DNA of 62,441 nt from Synechococcus sp. CS-1332 (GTDB lineage: Bacteria; Cyanobacteriota; Cyanobacteriia; PCC-6307; Cyanobiaceae). Both the position numbers and the translations under genes were made by a program. Shown in pieces: positions 8,276 through 15,852 of this stretch (the stretch's first letter is position 1; each line of letters starts with the position of its first letter). The notes under the pieces were generated by a model that saw only the letters and a list, made by a program, of their open reading frames with translations, did no database searches and was not told the DNA's origin. Location of the stretch: the NCBI RefSeq assembly GCF_025127995.1, contig NZ_JAHLYP010000048.1, positions 1-62,441 of the forward strand, given 5' to 3'.

Positions 8276-8566
8276 TCAGTTCGGATCGGCGGGAAAGGCG
8301 GGTTGCTCGTTGTCGCCACTGAAACGAACCGTCAGCAGATCCTCCTGGGTCAGCTGACCATCGGCGTCGAGAAGCTCTGGATGAATGGTGAGGCGGCCGG
8401 TTCGATCACCCACAACACCGGCCGCTTCGGTTGCAGCAGCTCCAGGGTCGCCCGGCCGTGGGACCGCGCGAAATCCCTGCCCCATGACCCTGAAGGCCTG
8501 CCAGAGAAGCAGGATGAAACAGGCCCCATAGAGGATCGGAAGGATCTGCGAGAGGAGGGAGGTCAT
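8276..8566 (-). CDS. DUF2973-like membrane-anchored protein
   Basis: A 96-residue protein. One N-terminal membrane helix (about residues 7-24, ILPILYGACFILLLWQAF) is followed by a cytoplasmic tail with DRTGRLTIHPELLDADGQLTQEDLLTVRF. The 'tvHPELLDadGql..edLL' pattern matches the cyanobacterial DUF2973 family (function unknown). ATG 8566 places the helix at the N-terminus; another ATG at 8587 has a better purine-rich region (GGGGAG) upstream and would add seven residues. A 34-residue membrane ORF lies just upstream on the same strand. Confidence 0.7.
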   Translation of the reverse strand: MTSLLSQILPILYGACFILLLWQAFRVMGQGFRAVPRPGDPGAAATEAAGVVGDRTGRLTIHPELLDADGQLTQEDLLTVRFSGDNEQPAFPADPN

Positions 8567-8608
8567 GGCGCGATGGGAACCCCGCATGCCGCGGAATCTC
8601 CCCCATCA

Positions 8609-8713
8609 TCACCCGTCCGCTGGAGCGGTGGAGGTGGCCACCATCCAGGCCCAGAGCGTGGTGCAGGCGGCACCGAAGGCGAGAAACGCGAGAAGCAGGT
8701 GGCTTGTGTCCAT
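8609..8713 (-). CDS. Tiny single-helix membrane protein (34 aa)
   Basis: ATG 8713 to TGA 8609 encodes one hydrophobic helix, LLLAFLAFGAACTTLWAWMV, between a short polar N-terminus (MDTSH) and a Ser/Thr/Pro tail. It lies directly upstream of the DUF2973-like gene on the same strand and divergent from the HtrA protease. It resembles the many single-helix proteins of cyanobacterial thylakoids, but I do not recognise it as a known photosystem or cytochrome subunit. With 34 codons, chance cannot be excluded. Confidence 0.4.
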   Translation of the reverse strand: MDTSHLLLAFLAFGAACTTLWAWMVATSTAPADG

Positions 8714-8819
8714 GACTCGATAAGAAAGTTTACAAAGCATAGTCGATCAGGCCGGTTTGCCTCCCCTTCCTGCCTGCCGACGACGTGTCTACGGTTTTGT
8801 TACTAACGAGCTTTTCGCG

Positions 8820-9980
8820 ATGCGTTCCTCCCGCGTTCTTGCCGCCGCCGCCGCGGGGCTTGCCACAGCCACGGCGGCGGCTACGGCCACGGTCATGGCC
8901 ACCACCACTCTCCTCAGCCCGACACTCACCTCCCCTGGCCTCGCCCAACCGGCCGGGGCCGTGCTCGGGCGGCAATCCTTTGTGGCGGCGGCGATCCGCC
9001 GGGCGGGCCCGGCCGTGGTCACCATCGACACGGAGCGCACGGTGCAATCTGCCGGTGGCGGTGGCGGTCTGCCCAGGGGGCTGATGAACGACCCCCTGTT
9101 TCGCCAGTTCTTCGGCATCCCCCAGCAGGGGGCTCCCTCGCGTCGCACCGAACGGGGCCAGGGAAGCGGCGTGATCCTGCAGTCCGATGGGTTGGTGCTC
9201 ACCAACGCCCATGTGGTGGATCAGATCGACCGGGTGACCGTGGGCCTGGAGAATGGCCGGCGCTACGAGGGCAGGGTCGTGGGCCTCGACAAGCTCACCG
9301 ACCTGGCCGTGGTGAGGCTGGTGGGGGCAGGACCCTGGCCCGTGGCCCCCTTGGGTAATTCCGATGCCCTGCAGGTGGGGGACTGGGCGATCGCCGTGGG
9401 GAACCCCTTCGGCCTCGATAACACCGTCACCCTGGGGATCATCAGCAGCCTGAACCGCAACGCCAGCAAGTTGGGCATCACCGACAAACGACTGGATCTG
9501 ATCCAGACCGATGCGGCCATCAACCCGGGCAATTCCGGTGGACCGCTGCTCAATGCCGATGGCGAGGTGGTGGGAATCAACACCTTGGTGCGCTCAGGGC
9601 CGGGGGCAGGGCTGGGCTTCGCCATCCCGATCAACCGGGCCCGCAGCATCGTCAATCAACTGGTGGCGACCGGTCGTGCCACCCATCCGATGATCGGGGT
9701 GGGTCTTGATGAGGTCAGGGCGGCCAGCGGTCAGAGTTCTGGCCGGGGTGCGGTCGTGGTTTCCGTGCAACCGAACGGACCGGCGGATCGGGGAGGCCTC
9801 AGGACCGGTGACGTGATCGTTGCTGCCCAGGGGGCTGTGGTGAAGGATCCTTCCCAGGTGATCACGGCCGTCGAGCGGGCCGGGGTGGGAGGAACGCTCA
9901 ACCTGACGGTGAACCGTCAGGGGGCGACGGTGAACCTGCGCCTCGTCCCTGGTGACATGGCCCTGTTGCGCCAGGGATGA
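8820..9980 (+). CDS. HtrA/Deg-family serine protease with PDZ domain
   Basis: A 386-residue periplasmic or thylakoid-lumen protease of the HhoA/HhoB/HtrA group. A basic, alanine-rich signal segment (about residues 1-32) is followed by the trypsin fold with the triad His131 (TNAHVVD), Asp161 (LTDLAVV) and Ser239 (NPGNSGGPL). A single C-terminal PDZ domain spans about 290-380 ([21 protein letters not shown]). These proteins degrade or refold damaged proteins, including photodamaged photosystem II components. ATG 8820 gives a proper signal peptide; an in-frame start further upstream would not. Which Deg paralogue it is cannot be settled here. Confidence 0.9.
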   Translation: MRSSRVLAAAAAGLATATAAATATVMATTTLLSPTLTSPGLAQPAGAVLGRQSFVAAAIRRAGPAVVTIDTERTVQSAGGGGGLPRGLMNDPLFRQFFGIPQQGAPSRRTERGQGSGVILQSDGLVLTNAHVVDQIDRVTVGLENGRRYEGRVVGLDKLTDLAVVRLVGAGPWPVAPLGNSDALQVGDWAIAVGNPFGLDNTVTLGIISSLNRNASKLGITDKRLDLIQTDAAINPGNSGGPLLNADGEVVGINTLVRSGPGAGLGFAIPINRARSIVNQLVATGRATHPMIGVGLDEVRAASGQSSGRGAVVVSVQPNGPADRGGLRTGDVIVAAQGAVVKDPSQVITAVERAGVGGTLNLTVNRQGATVNLRLVPGDMALLRQG

Positions 9981-9984
9981 GCGG

Positions 9985-10018
9985 GTGGCCCGACCCCACC
10001 ACCTCGGGGCCGGGCCAC
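9985..10018. terminator. GC-rich hairpin between convergent genes
   Basis: GTGGCCCG (9985-9992) pairs with CGGGCCAC (10011-10018), with four further C-G pairs inside after one mismatch. The hairpin sits 4 bases past the stop of the HtrA gene and 21 bases from the stop of the oppositely oriented gene at 10040. No T tract follows on either side, so it may be a weak bidirectional terminator or an RNA 3'-end stabiliser. Confidence 0.35.
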
Positions 10019-10039
10019 TGAACCTGTTCAGTCCGTGCC

Positions 10040-10309
10040 TCAGAGGATGTCCATGCCTCCCTTGCCGTCGTCGGAACGGAGGGCATCGAGCAGGCCGGCA
10101 TCCACGGCGAGTTCGGCGCCGAAACGGGCCGGTGCTCCCAGTTGCTGGCGCATGACCCACTGGGTGGCGGCCTTCTGGCTCTGCCAGGCCTGCAGCAACT
10201 GCTTGGCCAGACCCCGCAGGACCTGCGGATCCCCCGTGGCGTCAATGGCCCGGGTCATGCGCTCAAGCTCAAATTTTTGACCGAGGCTGAGGGCGAGGGG
10301 TTCGGACAT
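10040..10309 (-). CDS. Conserved small helical protein
   Basis: An 89-residue soluble, helical protein: LALSLGQKFELERMTRAID, VLRGLAKQLLQAWQSQKAATQWVMRQQLG, then an acidic end with LRSDDGKGGMDIL. It looks like a conserved picocyanobacterial protein of unknown function; I cannot name a family. No signal peptide. The 170 bases downstream on the left are the convergent HtrA gene and the hairpin at 9985. The gene is probably monocistronic, since a hairpin (10435-10472) and the 54-residue gene lie upstream. Confidence 0.6.
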   Translation of the reverse strand: MSEPLALSLGQKFELERMTRAIDATGDPQVLRGLAKQLLQAWQSQKAATQWVMRQQLGAPARFGAELAVDAGLLDALRSDDGKGGMDIL

Positions 10310-10434
10310 GGTGGAAGGCGCGATGGGGCGTTTCTGACCGGCCCAAAGCTACAAACTGTTTCAAGATGTCACGTAGCGGCTGTTACAGGGCCTACGCCCT
10401 GGTCAGGAAATCCGCTCAACATCCAGAGAAGGGG

Positions 10435-10472
10435 GCTCCCAGGCCTGACCCCCCGGTTCCTTGCCTGGGAGC
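10435..10472 (-). terminator. Perfect 10-bp inverted repeat after the twin-CX3C gene
   Basis: GCTCCCAGGC (10435-10444) and GCCTGGGAGC (10463-10472) are perfect complements around an 18-base loop. The repeat starts 9 bases past the stop of the leftward 54-residue gene, which suits a terminator or 3' stabiliser. The bases that follow leftward (CCCTTCTCTGG) are only moderately T-rich, so intrinsic termination is uncertain. Confidence 0.4.
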
Positions 10473-10481
10473 TGGCTCTGG

Positions 10482-10646
10482 TCAGTGGCGCTCGCGCAGC
10501 TCTTCCACGCAACGGGTGACACACTCCCCGTCCTCCAGGGAGCAGGTGGTGATGCATTCGAAGTACACCTCCATCGCATCGCTGGCGCCGACCGTTTCCT
10601 CCCGCTCGGCGTTCCGACCGTCGGTGACGACGTTCTGGATGGTCAT
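10482..10646 (-). CDS. Small twin-CX3C cysteine protein (54 aa)
   Basis: ATG 10646 is preceded by AGGAG. The protein is acidic and ends in a compact cysteine hairpin, ECITTCSLEDGECVTRC, with cysteines at 31, 35, 42 and 46: two CX3C motifs six residues apart. Nothing suggests export. Twin CX3C helices form disulfide hairpins in small mitochondrial chaperones, and four cysteines could instead bind a metal or a cluster. I believe similar short proteins occur in marine picocyanobacteria, but I cannot name a family or function. A strong inverted repeat follows the stop. Confidence 0.7.
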   Translation of the reverse strand: MTIQNVVTDGRNAEREETVGASDAMEVYFECITTCSLEDGECVTRCVEELRERH

Positions 10647-10757
10647 CGCTGCTCCTGGATGGGTGACCTTGTCAGCTTATGCACACAGATCGCGCGATAC
10701 CAGAGAAATGAGTCTTCCTGCCTAGGGAACCATGAAGTTGTATTTTCTCTCGCCTCT

Positions 10758-12506
10758 TCAGCCGTCGTCAGCCGTCGTGCCGGCCTTGCCACTGGCCTTC
10801 TCGGCCGATTTGGCCCGCTGTTTCTGCCGCTGCTCCTCCCGTTTGGCAGCCAGTTTTCGCTCCTGCTCCAGGCGCTCGCTCTCCTCGGCCTCCTCGCGTT
10901 TCTTCTCCTGGTAGTAGGCGTAGTCACCGCGATAGAGCACCAGTTCGCCGTCGCGCACTTCCACGATCCGGTTGGCCACCCGGCCGATGAAGAAGCGGTC
11001 GTGGGAGACCAGCAGGGCCGCCCCCTCGTAGGCCATCAGGGCCTCCTCGAGCATCTGTTTGGCGGGGATGTCGAGGTGGTTGGTGGGCTCATCGAGCACC
11101 AGCAGGTTGCAGGGGGTGAGCAGCATCAGGGCCAGCGCCAGCCGGGCTTTCTCCCCGCCGCTCAGCTTTTCCACCGGCTTGAAGACCGAATCGTTGCTGA
11201 AGCCGAAGCTGCCCAGCATGGAGCGCACCTGGGTCTGGGTCCAGTCGGGAACGGCCTCGAACAGGGTGTCGATCACTGATTTGGCCAGGTCGAGGGCTTC
11301 GGCCTGGTTCTGCTCGAAGTAGCCCGCCACCACGTGGTGCTCCCCCAGGCCGGCCTGGCCCTCCAGGGGGATCTCGTAGCCCATCACCAGCCGAAGCAGG
11401 GTGGATTTGCCTGCTCCGTTCGGGCCGACAAAGGCGATCCGATCACCCCTCTCCACCTCGAGATTCGCCCCCAGGAACAGGATCTGATCGTCGTAGCCGT
11501 GGGTGAGGTTCTCGATCGCCGCCACCACGCGGCCCGAACGGGGGGCGGGGGGAAAGGAGAAACGCGGCCCGCTCACCGATTCCAGCGGCGCCTCGATCCG
11601 CTCCACCTTGTCGAGCAGCTTCTCGCGGCTCTTGGCCTGGGTACTGCGTGTCGCACTGGCCCGGAAGCGGTCGATGTAGGCCTGCTGACTGCTCAATTCC
11701 TTCTGCTGGCGCTCGAAGGCCGCCTGGCCGGCCTCCCTCTCGAGGGCCTTCTGCTCGAGATGCTGGCTGTAGTTGCCCAGGTAGGTGCGCGAGACGCCGC
11801 GCTCGGTTTCCACGATCTGGTTGCAGACCCGATCGAGAAAGGCCCGGTCGTGGCTGATCACCACCAAGGGAACCGTCTGATCCACCAGGTAGCTCTCCAG
11901 CCACTGGATGGTTTCCACGTCCAGGTGGTTGGTGGGTTCGTCGAGGAGCAGCAGATCCGGTTCCTGCAGCAGGATCTTGCCCAGGGCGATCCGCATCTGC
12001 CAGCCGCCGGAGTAGTCCCCCACGACCCGCTCGGCTGTTTCAGGCGTGAAGCCGATGCTGGGCAGCAGCTTGTCGATGCGGGCGTCGAGCTCGTACCCGT
12101 GCAGGGCCTCGAAACGGCTCTGCAGCTGGCCAAGTTCGTCGATCAGCCGGTCGAGCAGGTCCGGATCGGCGGCGGCCTCCTCGGTACCCATCGCCTCCTC
12201 CACCTGCCGCTGCCGATTGAGCACCTGGGCCGCCTCACCGAAGGCCTGGAACAGTTCCTGGCGGACGCTGCGGGCGAGATCGACATCGAACTCCTGCTGC
12301 AGGTAGGCGATGCGGGGATCCCCCTGGCGGACCACCTGACCGCTGGTTGGTTCCTCCAGCCCGGCGATGATGCGCATCTGGGTGGATTTCCCGGCCCCAT
12401 TCACCCCCACCAGGCCGATCCGGTCACCCGCCTTGACTTCCCAGGTGATGTCCTTGAGCACCTCACCGGTGGGATAGATCTTGCCGATGCGTTCGAGGCG
12501 CAGCAC
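10758..12506 (-). CDS. ABC-F family ATP-binding protein
   Basis: About 582 residues with two ABC ATPase domains in one chain and no membrane segments, the ABC-F (Uup/EttA-like) layout. Domain 1 has [21 protein letters not shown] and [12 protein letters not shown]. The linker is charged and helical ([20 protein letters not shown]). Domain 2 has [26 protein letters not shown] and [12 protein letters not shown] lysine/glutamate-rich C-terminal tail follows. ABC-F proteins act on ribosomes or in antibiotic protection. I prefer GTG 12506 (start [12 protein letters not shown], the usual family N-terminus). An ATG at 12599 would add 31 unconserved residues overlapping the divergent gene. Confidence 0.88.
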   Translation of the reverse strand: MLRLERIGKIYPTGEVLKDITWEVKAGDRIGLVGVNGAGKSTQMRIIAGLEEPTSGQVVRQGDPRIAYLQQEFDVDLARSVRQELFQAFGEAAQVLNRQRQVEEAMGTEEAAADPDLLDRLIDELGQLQSRFEALHGYELDARIDKLLPSIGFTPETAERVVGDYSGGWQMRIALGKILLQEPDLLLLDEPTNHLDVETIQWLESYLVDQTVPLVVISHDRAFLDRVCNQIVETERGVSRTYLGNYSQHLEQKALEREAGQAAFERQQKELSSQQAYIDRFRASATRSTQAKSREKLLDKVERIEAPLESVSGPRFSFPPAPRSGRVVAAIENLTHGYDDQILFLGANLEVERGDRIAFVGPNGAGKSTLLRLVMGYEIPLEGQAGLGEHHVVAGYFEQNQAEALDLAKSVIDTLFEAVPDWTQTQVRSMLGSFGFSNDSVFKPVEKLSGGEKARLALALMLLTPCNLLVLDEPTNHLDIPAKQMLEEALMAYEGAALLVSHDRFFIGRVANRIVEVRDGELVLYRGDYAYYQEKKREEAEESERLEQERKLAAKREEQRQKQRAKSAEKASGKAGTTADDG

Positions 12507-12591
12507 GGAGCGTAAAGCGGTCGCAATGAGCGCATCATCCCCTGTCGTGGCGTCCTGCAGACTGTCAGATGGGTTCGGTCGTGTCGTCAGA

Positions 12592-12918
12592 ATGATCAAG
12601 CGCCTCGAGCAGATCGCTGCCCTGGTGGTGGCGGCGGGCCTGGCGCTGACGAGCTACTGGCTGTTCTTCAGCTGGGCCCAGGGGGGAGGCTCCCAGCGTC
12701 GTGAACCGCCGCGCCGATCCCAGCAGGAGGGGCGCCGTTCTCCGGCTTCAGAGTCCGCCCCGGGCCTTGATCAGCCATTGCTTGGTGGCGCCGTCATCGA
12801 GGCCGGCCAGGTGGGCCTTGACCTCCTCCGGGCTGACCGGCAGGCCGGCCTGCTCGCCGAGGGCGACGATCCTGCTGAGGGCTCCGCTCGGATCCTGAAG
12901 CGCCTGGCGGAACAGTGA
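12592..12918 (+). CDS. Putative small membrane protein, partly antisense to the Nif11-like gene
   Basis: An ATG at 12592 opens a 108-codon frame. The first 32 residues look genuine: a basic start (MIKRLEQ) and a membrane helix (IAALVVAAGLALTSYWLFF). From about residue 50 on, the frame lies opposite the leftward Nif11-like gene and reads as Arg/Ser/Pro/Glu-rich filler. Either the real protein is just a short membrane anchor with an open tail, or the frame is chance. It diverges from the ABC-F gene. Confidence 0.35.
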   Translation: MIKRLEQIAALVVAAGLALTSYWLFFSWAQGGGSQRREPPRRSQQEGRRSPASESAPGLDQPLLGGAVIEAGQVGLDLLRADRQAGLLAEGDDPAEGSARILKRLAEQ

Positions 12919-12981
12919 CTGGGTGAGCTCCACGTCGGTGCTGATGCGTCCGTAGAGCTCGGCGGCGTTGCTGGTGGTCAT
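12748..12981 (-). CDS. Nif11-like domain protein
   Basis: A 77-residue protein. The body, ELYGRISTDVELTQSLFRQA then SGALSRIVALGEQAGLPVSPEEVKAHL, follows the Nif11 pattern of short helices ending with 'A.e.Gf.vs.eel'. Nif11 domains occur in small proteins of nitrogen fixers and as leader peptides of ribosomal peptide natural products in picocyanobacteria. This protein ends in KARGGL: a Gly-Gly pair with a single residue after it, as in a leader lacking a core peptide. No lanthionine synthetase or peptidase transporter is nearby, so a role as precursor is unsupported. Confidence 0.55.
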   Translation of the reverse strand: MTTSNAAELYGRISTDVELTQSLFRQALQDPSGALSRIVALGEQAGLPVSPEEVKAHLAGLDDGATKQWLIKARGGL

Positions 12982-13069
12982 CCTGGCCGGGATTCTTTCC
13001 TGACCTTATGGGCTCGGGGGCCATCGGCGCACCCCCTGGGGATGGAACGTCAGGGGCGATGGGGCGGGA

Positions 13070-13378
13070 TCAGGCCGCGCGCGGGCTGATGTCATCCTCT
13101 GACCCGCTGGCTGAGGCATCTTCCATGCTGCGGGCATCGAGGCAGAGCACCTTGCGCAACTGGGCGTAGTTGGCGGCCAGGGACTGCCGATCCTCCTGCT
13201 GGGCACCGTACTCGGCGCGCTGCAGCACGTGGTGCAGATGGGTCAACAGGTAGGTGCTGATCACAGCCGAAACCAGCACGTCGCTGCGTTCCGCCGTGCT
13301 GCGCCGCCGGCTCTGGCGGCTCTTGGGCTGCAGAGGGATCTCGGAGCCGGTGGGGCGGGATTGGGTGGAGCGGGCCAT
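13070..13378 (-). CDS. Hypothetical helical protein
   Basis: A 102-residue protein. A Ser/Arg/Gln-rich, probably disordered N-terminus (to about 33) is followed by a helical core: ERSDVLVSAVISTYLLTHLHHVLQ, then EYGAQQEDRQSLAANYAQLRKVLCLDAR, and an acidic end. The His/Leu-rich helix is amphipathic rather than a membrane span. I do not recognise the family. ATG 13378 is chosen because the in-frame extension to 13492 is proline-rich filler. The gene diverges from the ribbon-helix-helix gene across about 215 bases. Confidence 0.5.
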   Translation of the reverse strand: MARSTQSRPTGSEIPLQPKSRQSRRRSTAERSDVLVSAVISTYLLTHLHHVLQRAEYGAQQEDRQSLAANYAQLRKVLCLDARSMEDASASGSEDDISPRAA

Positions 13379-13593
13379 GACTGAGGCGGCCGGTGGGCCG
13401 TCGGAAGGGACGGGTGTCGGGCAGGTGAAACGGTCTGGAGCCTGAAGGGTGAGTTCGGGAACTTCGGGGGACGGGGTCCCGAAGGGGTCCACAACCCTAC
13501 TTTTGGATACTACCCATGACAGTCACTGTACACTTTTTCCTATCCTGCCGTACCCCAGCGGCACCCTGTCTCCGGCACCCACCCAGAGGAAAC
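13379..13593. promoter_or_regulatory. Divergent promoter region with palindrome ACAGTCACTGT
   Basis: This 215-base stretch separates two divergent genes. It contains an 11-base palindrome, ACAGT-C-ACTGT (13519-13529), about 65 bases before the ribbon-helix-helix gene. Such short symmetric sites are typical operators for RHH dimers, so autoregulation is possible. The surrounding 13498-13550 is locally A/T-richer (CTACTTTTGGATACTACCC), as expected for a promoter. No -35/-10 pair stands out. Confidence 0.35.
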
Positions 13594-13923
13594 GTGCCTA
13601 CCCGTCAGTCCTCCTCCAGCGGCAAGCCCAAGTCGCCACGGATCCAGGTCGTCCTGCCGGAGGAGCTCTGTGCCCGTCTCGCTGCACTGGCCGAAAGCGA
13701 ATCGCGCACGATCAGCAACATGGCCAAGGTGCTCATCCAGCAAGGGGTGGAACGGCTCGAGCGACATCAGCGCCCCGTTCAGCCCGCCGAGGCGCCCTAT
13801 CTGAATGGGCCGGCCGCCACCGCAGATCGTTTTCGCCGGGAACTCGAGCAGCAGGAACAGGGCGGCACCCGCCGGCTGCGCGGGGCGCCCCGCCGGCTGC
13901 GCCTGCCCCCTTCAGTCTCCTAA
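13594..13923 (+). CDS. Ribbon-helix-helix (CopG-like) DNA-binding protein
   Basis: A 109-residue protein starting at GTG 13594 behind AGAGGA. After a Ser/Lys-rich N-terminus comes one RHH unit: the beta strand PRIQVVLPEEL, helix A LCARLAALAESESR and helix B TISNMAKVLIQQGVERLE. The C-terminal half is Gln/Arg-rich and unstructured. RHH proteins bind DNA as dimers through the strand; many are autoregulators or antitoxins. No toxin gene is adjacent, so a stand-alone regulator is more likely. It converges with anmK and the two overlap by 12 bases. Confidence 0.7.
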   Translation: MPTRQSSSSGKPKSPRIQVVLPEELCARLAALAESESRTISNMAKVLIQQGVERLERHQRPVQPAEAPYLNGPAATADRFRRELEQQEQGGTRRLRGAPRRLRLPPSVS

Positions 13924-15051
13924 CGGAGGCGGCACAGCCATCACGCCGAGCACGGCGGCCCGGCGGGCCCCGGTGACCGAGGGCAGAGACCCCGGGTGGC
14001 CCCGCCAGCGCCACCAGGCCAGCAGGGCGAAGGCCAGGGCTTCCCGCTGATCATCGGCGATGCCATGACCGGTCAGGCCCTGGACGGCCATGCCGCGGCA
14101 GCGGCGCTGCAGCTGCTCCATCAGGAAGCCATTGCGGGTGCCGCCCCCGGCCACCAGCAGTTCCAGGGGACGGGGACCCCTGGCCAGGTCCTGGCCCACC
14201 GCCGCCGCGCTGAAGGCCGTCAGGGTGGCCAAGGCATCAGCCGGATCCACATCGGTGCCGAGCTCCGCCAGGCGTCGATCCAGATCGGCGGCCCCGAACA
14301 GCTCGCGGCCGGTTGATTTCGGCGGCGCCGCCTGGAGGTAGGGCTCCTGCAGCCACTGCCGCAGCCGCCCCTCGTTGATGCGGCCCTGCCGTGCCCAGGC
14401 ACCATCGGCATCGAACTGCAGCTGTCCGCCGCTGAAGCGGGCCACCGCCAGATCCAGCAACGTGTTGGCCGGGCCGCAGTCCCAGCCCTGCACCGGGGCC
14501 TTCCGGTCGGGCCCCGTGGGGGGGGGAAGCAAGGTGAGATTGGCGATGCCGCCCAGGTTGAGCAGGGCCCGCCAGCCGCCGATCCTTCCCAGCAGGGCGG
14601 CGTCGGTGGCCGGCACCAGGGGCGCGCCATGGCCGCCGAGGGCCAGATCGACGCTGCGGAAGTCGAAGACCACCGGCCGCCCCAGCAGCTCCGCCAGCAA
14701 CGGCCCCTGCAGTAGTTGCCAGCTGGCGCCGCGGCGCTCGCCCTCTGGCGGGCGGTGCCACAGGGTCTGGCCATGGCAGCCCACCAGCTCGGCGCGGCCG
14801 TCGGGATCACAGGCCCGGGCGGCCAGGGCCTGGTGCTCGGTCAGGTCTTCGGCCAGGGTCAGCCAGGCGTCGGCGTCCAGGGGCCTCCCCTGGCCGACGG
14901 CCACCAGGCGCTCGCGCAGGTCCGGGGGGTAGGGGGTGTGGGCGCCGGCCAGGATGCGCCAGCGGGGCCGGGCGGAACGACCCTCCAGGCGCACCAGCAC
15001 CGCGTCCACCCCGTCGGCGCTGGTGCCGCTCATCAGGCCAAGCACCCGCAT
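13912..15051 (-). CDS. anmK: Anhydro-N-acetylmuramic acid kinase
   Basis: A 379-residue kinase of cell-wall recycling: it cleaves and phosphorylates 1,6-anhydroMurNAc to MurNAc-6-phosphate. N-terminal GLMSGTSADGVDAVLV is the family signature; VGCHGQTLWHRP, FDFRSVDLALGGHGAPLVP, NLGGIANLTLLPP, GWDCGPANTLLD (with the catalytic Asp) and LVAGGGTRNGFLM follow in order. ATG 15051 starts exactly at the conserved MRVLGLMSGTS; an in-frame codon at 15066 adds five residues. It is the last gene of the ktr cluster, 20 bases after ktrA. Confidence 0.93.
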   Translation of the reverse strand: MRVLGLMSGTSADGVDAVLVRLEGRSARPRWRILAGAHTPYPPDLRERLVAVGQGRPLDADAWLTLAEDLTEHQALAARACDPDGRAELVGCHGQTLWHRPPEGERRGASWQLLQGPLLAELLGRPVVFDFRSVDLALGGHGAPLVPATDAALLGRIGGWRALLNLGGIANLTLLPPPTGPDRKAPVQGWDCGPANTLLDLAVARFSGGQLQFDADGAWARQGRINEGRLRQWLQEPYLQAAPPKSTGRELFGAADLDRRLAELGTDVDPADALATLTAFSAAAVGQDLARGPRPLELLVAGGGTRNGFLMEQLQRRCRGMAVQGLTGHGIADDQREALAFALLAWWRWRGHPGSLPSVTGARRAAVLGVMAVPPPLGD

Positions 15052-15071
15052 GGCTGTCTGTCGCAAGGCCT

Positions 15072-15776
15072 TCAGTGGGAGGGCAGGGCTTCGAGGGCTT
15101 CGCTGCTGCCCATCACCACCAGCAGCTCGGAAGCGTTGAGCACATGAGAAGCGGGCGGGTTGACCGTGAGCTGGTTGGAAGGGCCGGCGGCCAGCACGCT
15201 GACGTTGTAGTTCTTGCGCAGATTCAGATCCCGCAGTGACTGGCCGACGAAGGAACTCGGAACCTTGATCTCCTCGATGCTGTTGCGGTCGTCGAGACGA
15301 AGCCGCTCGAGCAGGTTGGGCCGGACCAGTTCCATGCCCAGCCGCGTTCCCTGCATCTTCGAGGGGAACACCACCTTGTCGGCTCCGACCCGCCGCAGCA
15401 TCTTTTCGTGCAGGTCGCTGGTGGCCCTGGCGATCACCTGTCTGACCCGGCTGCCTTCACCGTCCCTGACGATCAAGGTGGCGGTGATGCTGGCGCCGAT
15501 CGGTTCGCTGATGGCCACCACCACCGTGCCCACATCGAGGGCGCCGGCGGCCCGCAGGGCCTCTTCGTCGGTGCAGTCCACCACTCGGGCCTCGATGGCG
15601 GTGTCCATCTGGCGCAGCTCATCGATGGCCCGCTGGTTGTTGTCGATCGCCAGCACCTCGGCCCCATGGCGGAGGAGTTCCTTACAGACGGCACTGCCGA
15701 AACGACCGACGCCGATCACGGCGTAGCTGTTGGAGGTGTCCGCCTCGCTGCCCTGCCATTGCCACCACTGATTCAT
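15072..15776 (-). CDS. ktrA: K+ uptake regulatory subunit KtrA/TrkA (RCK protein)
   Basis: A 234-residue cytoplasmic protein with RCK_N and RCK_C domains. The Rossmann start is YAVIGVGRFGSAVCKELL (GxGxxG) with an acidic residue after strand 2 (AIDNNQRAID). The chain continues through VVVAISEPIGAS and GADKVVFPSKMQGTRLGMELV, and the C-terminal RCK_C lies at about 160-230. It gates the KtrB/TrkH pore by binding nucleotides. ATG 15776 removes an unconserved in-frame extension of 37 codons. It follows ktrB by 76 bases. Confidence 0.9.
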   Translation of the reverse strand: MNQWWQWQGSEADTSNSYAVIGVGRFGSAVCKELLRHGAEVLAIDNNQRAIDELRQMDTAIEARVVDCTDEEALRAAGALDVGTVVVAISEPIGASITATLIVRDGEGSRVRQVIARATSDLHEKMLRRVGADKVVFPSKMQGTRLGMELVRPNLLERLRLDDRNSIEEIKVPSSFVGQSLRDLNLRKNYNVSVLAAGPSNQLTVNPPASHVLNASELLVVMGSSEALEALPSH

Positions 15777-15852
15777 GGGACCAACGTTGAAAGAGTCATG
15801 GATGGAGCGGGGGTCAAGGGGCTTCGGTGCGCGGGGAGGGGAGAGACTGTGG

